Source of the DNA: Diphasiastrum complanatum
Lineage: Eukaryota; Streptophyta; Lycopodiopsida; Lycopodiales; Lycopodiaceae
Assembly: GCA_029204225.1 (NCBI GenBank)
Contig: CM055092.1
Coordinates: forward strand, 68,662,821 to 68,726,820
DNA length: 64,000 nt
Direction: 5' to 3'
The position numbers were made by a program, and so were the translations under genes. The notes beneath the pieces were generated by a model. It ran no database searches. It was given only the letters and a program-made list of their open reading frames with translations, and was not told the DNA's origin. How positions within the stretch are numbered: the first letter of the stretch is position 1; the number at the start of each line of letters is the position of its first letter. Below are positions 58,330 to 64,000 of this stretch, in pieces.

Positions 58330-61300
58330 AAGAGACCACCAAGGACCTTAACTAGGAGATTGAACCACAATATGACAATAAGGATCGAATGGTCGAACAA
58401 ACCAATGCAACCAAACCTAGATCGACTAGATCTAGCACCTAAGCTATGTACAACTAGCAATATCTCAATGGTGATGAGTGAGAGCACACTCTAGCGGCAT
58501 CTCGCTACCAAGCTCATGATCCAATTTTCGTGAAGCGTATCAAATTTGTTTATGATAGTCTTGGAAATTTGTTTATGATATTCTTCAAAGATGTAAAAAT
58601 TATTTTTGAAAATTTATTTATGACATTTTTGGAAAACTATGTATGAAAGTGACTTTTTGGAAGACTCATTAGAGGAGTTTCCAATGGTAAAGAAGTCCTA
58701 TAAGTAATTCCATGTAGAATTTAAAAAATTGCCTCGATAAAATTAAAAAGAACATTATATACTTGCTTACCCACACCACTCCCAAAGTAGATACTAGTCC
58801 CAATTTTCTAACCATCATGTATATAGTTACAATTCAGGAATCTAGTTTTTTTTATGGTTGAACTTCTTAACTATGACGATTCTGGTATCATTTTGTTTAA
58901 CCATAGTTCAAAATACGTGACTTTAAAAGTGCATTTCCTTGTTTGTAAATATGAGCGCCATTTTTCGATTGGAATCAATCTTACAAAATTGGTGATATCA
59001 TACTAGATAAGTATATATTTGCTTAATGCATTTGAATAGCTATTAGTAATTCTTTATTGAATACTCTGGAGCATATGATAACATTTTTACTTTTCTTGAT
59101 GATGACATTGTATCATCTCCATCATATTCATAATGATTTGGCACCTTCACAGAAAAGAGGAGTCCAAGGAGTGTTGATATTGTTGAGGATCGTTCTTGTG
59201 ATAGGGCATAAGTAAAAAAGAACCTAGATTTATGGTTTTGTATGTTTAGGATTCTAACACTCTAAAACATCCTATCTTCTCTTCAACAACTTAGCTAGTT
59301 ATATGGGTGTGCAGTGGACATGATGGACTATTAGAATATTGTGAAAGATTATGAAATTATTTAAATATATTATTAATGCAGTAGAAAGGGAAACTAGACA
59401 CATATCTCCTTATTATCAGAAAAGAGATTGTGTTCTACAGAAGACATCGTAGGAAAATGCGAAACTTCAAAAGAATCATGAATCATTAAAACAATTAATT
59501 TAGATGTTAAAATGGAATTTGAGCAAATGCAAGTCATATTGCATTCTTATCATTCTGAGAACTTGCAATTACTGAAAGATAAAAAATTGTTAAAGAAGAA
59601 GACTAAGAACAATAAAGACAAGTGATAGACTTGCAAGGATATTCACAATCTTTTAGAAGGGGGTTATCGACATTCAAGTAAGCAAATTGTAATTTTTGTT
59701 CTTTGATTGAGTATATTTATCTATTTATTTTAACAAGCTTAAAATATTTTTGAAATTGTCATCTTTGGGTGCAAATTAGCATTGGTTGCTCATCAGAATA
59801 TAAAAAACAATGCCTCAATTGGAAAGATATCAGGTTGTATATTGAGAGGTAAATCAACCAAATCCATGTTGATGAACAATAGAAATTTTCATAGAAAGTC
59901 TAAAATATCAGAATCCTTGATTATAGACATTTAAAACCTTTTAGAGAAAACTATAGTCCAAGGTGCTTGTGATTTTTTTGGGATAAGCAAGGAAGCATAT
60001 GCTACAATATCTAAGCTTATCAAAGAAGCATTTAAAAAGTTCAAGTAAAGAAAACACCTATTCCAAGGTTATATCAAGAGAGGGATAACTTAAACATAGA
60101 AATACAGAAAACTATAGTTATCACATTTCATATTAAGGAGACATACCAAACTGACATAGAATTATCTCTTATAATGCATCAAACAACTTATTTGCTGATA
60201 TTAATCAATTATTGAGATACATGATTACTTTCTATGGTATACCAGTTGAAAAAGTAAACAATAAAATATTCATAGTACTTAGATTAAATGAGTCAAAAAT
60301 AGTCAAAGGGCAGAGGATGGAAAGGGTCAATATAACCCTCATGAATGGTGAACTTGCATAAGCAAGATATCAAAAAGATTTCAACTTCAGCTTCCAGGTG
60401 TCAAGAATGCTAAAACCAGCATATAGATTCTTGACATTTGGCATCATTATGGATAGAGAGAAGTTTCTCAATCTCTTCTACATAGGTAGGTGATAATTAG
60501 GAAAGATCAAAATCATTTCTTGTTGGTGATTCCCCAAGAATATCAAGCTAATAATCGAGTTCTTTGAAAATAGGAATTTTTGGCAATATTGGCCATCTAC
60601 TACAGGAGTCACTAGAATCCAATGCAAATGGGTCAAGCTTATCAAAAGCATTAGATACCCTAATTTAGGTCAATTCTTGAAAATTCCTATGTTGAAATCC
60701 GAGCCTCTATCATCTTTTAAAGAGAGATTAAATGTACATGATTTACACACAATCAATTTGAGAGATGTGATTTTGACAATCTTTGAGTTCTAAGAAGTTT
60801 GGTGCTTGATCTTTGCATAATTTCTGGAATTTTTGAGTTGATATGAACTTGAGGAGCCTATTGCATGTTTCATATGTGTGAGAAGACAGACACATCAGAT
60901 TTTGCTATTCTGTTGAGGTATTTTAGAAGTGCTTGCCAATTTAGACACATTCTAGCTCATTTTCAAGTGGTAGTCACTCATAGAATGTAATCAAGTGCAA
61001 TCTTCAATGGTTTGTTGATTACAATTGAATAACTTGAGGTCCTATCCTTTGATATTTTACATGGTATCAAATTCTAATCAAAGCATGTACCTATTTGGAC
61101 ACAAACAACATTTGAAGTTTTTGTAAGCTTTCTCACACTCGACTTGATCCAAAGCATTTCTAAAAGTTTCTAATCTCTTCTTTTAGGTTCAAGAACAGTC
61201 ACTTTACTATGTGTAAAGTTCAGAAACCATGGAGAACCCAAAATACTTGAGATGGATCCAATATGATATGTTTTGCACTTTCTGCATTGGCAACCATCTA

Positions 61301-61961
61301 GAATCTTGAGATAGAAACATAGAATTGGATGCACTACACTTCAAGTGATTCGAAACCCTTTGTGAATATTATGATTTAATATTTTGGTCACTATAGAGCC
61401 TCAGATTTGTAGCATTTAAAATCAGATCATGCAAATCCCTTTTACTCGGTGTAAAAGTCAAAAATCTCAAATTTGTATTTTTTAAAAAAACGTAGAAAAA
61501 TTGTAGCATAGTTTAGTACAATCAAGCTTAAATCCATTCAAACTGTTAGGAGAAGGGTAAATTAGAAAATGAGTCTATTACATGTGTTCCATATGAATAA
61601 ACAAAGCAAACTTGTAGCTCTTACTAAAATGTCTCTTTCTTTGTGAAAATGGTAAGGTCAAGTTTTTCAAGCTTTTTTCATAGAGTGAGAAGATAGAAGT
61701 TTATAGTGATCAAAATCTTAGTAGACATTGCTAGGACTTTGTGTATATGACTATAAGACTACAAAGTACATCAACTTCATCTCTAATCTTCATTCACGCA
61801 TGTGAACTTGGTGTTTATTTGTAATCTTGCTATGGCTTTAATTGGAGCTTACCTCATCTCTTTTGTTTGTCTGTAAGCTACTTCTGACTTAGGAAATACT
61901 TAAGGCTATGGTGATCACTTTTAATGATGAATTTCGATCCATAAAGGTAGTGTCGCCATTT
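58330..61961. other. AT-rich stretch without recognised genes
   Basis: About 3.6 kb with no long ORF. TGGTATCAA at 61062 resembles a copia primer site on the plus strand, and could belong to the element whose pol is at 62187-64000. Lys/Asn-rich short frames around 59400-60300 show no domain. Nothing else can be supported. Confidence 0.35.
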
Positions 61962-62186
61962 TTACAAGGCATGAACTATAGCCAACATCTCCTTGTCATG
62001 CATAGTATATGACATCTCCTTGTCGGTCAATTTTTGACTCTTATAGGCAATCACACCATCCTTCTGACTTAGTATGGCTCCTAATCCACTTCCACTTGCA
62101 TCAACAGTCACCTTGAAAGGTAAATTGAAGTCTGGTTGTACCAAAACTGGAGAATTCACCAAGGCCTCTCCTCTAAGCATCTTCAC
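61962..62186 (-). pseudogene. Ty3/gypsy RT-RNase H fragment
   Basis: Minus-strand translation: NSPVLVQPDFNLPFKVTVDA, GSGLGAILSQKDGVIAY, SQKLTDKEMSYTMHDKEML and AIVHAL. These are the start of the Ty3/gypsy RNase H domain with the DASG motif. Both ends are cut. It lies in opposite orientation to, and directly beside, the copia pol at 62187, so one probably inserted into the other. Confidence 0.88.
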
Positions 62187-64000
62187 TCCATTCGAATTTT
62201 CCTTTCCTCAATAAGTGCACGAGTGTTGTTGCTATCCTTGAAAAGTTGAACATGAATTATGGTGGGGTAGAAAACCCAATCTGACTCACATTCGTATCTT
62301 TGGCTGTGCAACTTATACACATGTTCTTGATAAGCTTCAAAAGAAGCTTGATGAGAAAGCAAAATAGGGATATCTAGTCGGATATAACAATCATTCGTCA
62401 TACTACAAAGTCTACATGCCAGAGACAAACACAGTGAAGACAGTCAGAGATGTCAAATTTGATGAGAGCAGAACGATGGCCAACTGTGACAGAGGGAGTA
62501 GAGGACGAACACTCAGACGAAGAAGTTCGAGTCGCGTCTCATTTGAGTGATGAATCAGACAAAGAAAGATTCACAAGCCAGCCTACTGCTAGAATACCTG
62601 TAAATCGAAATGGTTTCGGACCTAGCAGAGCAGACAAAGGAAAAGGCATTGTAATTTCTAAAGGATCTCCTAGAAGATCGACAAGAGAACGAAGAGCGCC
62701 AGCAAGATTTGTGCCAGGCAGCTCAGCTTCTACATTAGAAGAATTTTGTGGATTCAGTGGAGAACCACAAACATTCAAGGAAGCGATTGAATGTCCAGAG
62801 AAGGACAAATGGATCCAAGCCATGAACGAGGAGATGGAATCCATGAGAAAGAATCAGATATGGACGTTGCAGCCATTACCAAATAAGCGAAAGACTGTAA
62901 AATGCAAGTGGGTATACAAGTTGAAATACGGACCGAATGGAGATATATCTAAATATAAGGCAAGACTTGTAGCGAAGGGTTTTTCTTAGAGATATGGTAT
63001 TGATATGTTGAGACCTTCTCTCCTGTCGTGAAACATGTGTCCCTACGTTTACTGTTTGCATATGCAGCTGCTTATGATCTCAAGATTCACATCGTGGACG
63101 GAAAAATAGCGTTCTTACATCGAGACGAGGAAGTCTACATGGATCAACCTCTAGGCTACGTTTCGAATGCACTTCCTACTTTTGCATGCAGAATGCATAG
63201 GAGTATCTACGGTCTGAAGCTGTCAATGCGACAATGGTATAAAAAGAAAGATCAAGCCCTCAAGTCTTTAGGATTCAAGTATTCTAATGTTTATATAAGA
63301 ATTACAGATGGGAAGATTATCATTGTAGTTGTGTATGTGGACGACACTCTGATACTGTGTGCAACAGTGAGGAGCTTATTGCTAAGGTGAAGTATGATAT
63401 CTCGAAACATTTTGAGATCGCAGACCTGGGAGAAACCATATGTTATCTTGGCTTACAGATTGACAGGGACTATGAGGGAGTTAAGGTGTACCTTCACCAG
63501 TCCAAATATACCCAGAAAATCCTAGAAGATCTTGGGATGCTGAGTTGCAAAGGAGCAAATACTCCAATGCTTGCAGGAATAGTTTTGACGAACAAAGATT
63601 GTTCGAAGACTGAGGAAGAGAGAGAATTGATGTAGCTTACACCATACATGAAGCTGATCGGATTGCTGATGTACCTTGCAGATAACACACGTCCTGACAT
63701 TGCTTATCCAATTCTGTACAAATCCAGGATCAACTCATTGGAAGATTGTGAAACGAATTTTACAATACCTCCAATTAACAAAGAATTTTGGTTTGTGTTA
63801 TTCTCATGATGCAAGGTTCCAGACGCTTTCCTACAGTGATGCTAGCTGGGCATCTCTCAAGAACAACTGCAAAAGTGTCTCAGGAGAATGCATTGTCACG
63901 TCACAAGCAGCAATTCTCTAGGTCAGCAAGAAGCAGACCATTGTGGCTCAGTCATTCTGCGAAGCAGAGTACGTTGCAGCAGCAAAGATGGCTAATGAAA
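62187..64000 (+). pseudogene. Copia pol (integrase end, RT, RNase H), runs off the window
   Basis: The first readable part is the integrase end (IRIFGCATYTHVL, LVGYNNHSSYYKVYMPET, TVRDVKFDES) at about 62290-62465. A Ser/Arg-rich linker (PRRSTRERRAPARF) follows. RT has WIQAMNEEMESMRKNQIWTL, CKWVYKLKYG, KARLVAKGFS, YGLKLSMRQWYKK and the catalytic VVYVDDTLIL at about 63330. RNase H begins with SYSDASWASLKNNCKSVSGE near 63831 and SKKQTIVAQSFCEAEYVAAA near 63925. Stops at 62987-62989, 63633-63635 and 63919-63921, and shifts near 63360, show decay. gag, protease and the 5' LTR are not recognisable to the left, and the 3' end lies beyond the window. It is a different family from the copia at 17.7 kb. 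Confidence 0.92.

Overview
The window looks like nuclear DNA of a land plant with a large, repeat-rich genome. It is AT-rich and holds intron-containing plant-type sulfate transporter genes with GT-AG introns. One gene is swollen to about 24 kb by retrotransposon insertions, and there are many Ty1/copia and some Ty3/gypsy remnants whose primer-binding sites match initiator-Met tRNA. The very long TE-filled introns suggest a fern, lycophyte or gymnosperm, but the species cannot be fixed from this sequence.

The backbone is a head-to-head pair of paralogous SULTR (SLC26/SulP family) sulfate transporter genes. Gene A is on the minus strand at 6094-30543 and encodes 685 aa. Gene B is on the plus strand at 50134-56616 and encodes 663 aa. 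Both have 13 coding exons. Exons 2-10 and 12 have exactly the same length in both genes, and every exon reads through without a stop once spliced. They probably act as membrane sulfate/anion transporters with a C-terminal STAS domain. A third, broken copy (exons 5, 6 and 8 plus introns) lies at about 46340-48135, just upstream of gene B, and resembles B most. The 19.6 kb between the two start codons is mostly transposon debris, so a shared promoter is unlikely.

Region by region: 1-4600 carries an unrecognised 459-codon open frame (minus), a small ORF, a cluster of palindromic repeats and a tandem duplication. A decayed Ty3/gypsy RNase H lies at 4606-5075. Gene A follows; intron 9 holds a copia remnant, intron 5 an older copia remnant, and intron 3 (12.6 kb) a four-level nest. 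In that nest an internally deleted LTR element (16251-26341) is interrupted by a copia element (17668-25864). The copia element is interrupted by an inverted solo LTR of its own family (20432-22615), which contains a foldback element (21073-22057). The three LTR insertions have matching 5-bp target-site duplications. The 3' part of intron 3 (26.58-28.05 kb) is a chain of GT, TA and mixed microsatellites with an integrase scrap and a 418-bp MITE.

Between the genes lie a hAT-like non-autonomous element (31771-32747) with an 8-bp duplication, diverged duplications at 33.6-34.8 kb, a gag-only LTR element (35750 to about 39450), an unidentified decayed ORF behind an Asp-tRNA-type primer site (39479-40271), a copia gag/protease segment and inverted LTR fragments (40.6-44.0 kb), and two joined copia pol tails (44.7-46.3 kb). 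Downstream of gene B is about 5 kb of AT-rich DNA without recognisable genes, then a gypsy scrap (61962-62186) and a copia pol that runs off the window end (62187-64000).

I found no convincing new multi-gene system. The most unusual items are the nested insertion history inside a still-open gene, the gag-only LTR element, repeated CACACGTGTG palindromes in two LTR families, two hairpins with identical loops and different but fully paired stems, and the unidentified ORFs at 0.4-1.8 and 39.5-40.1 kb.
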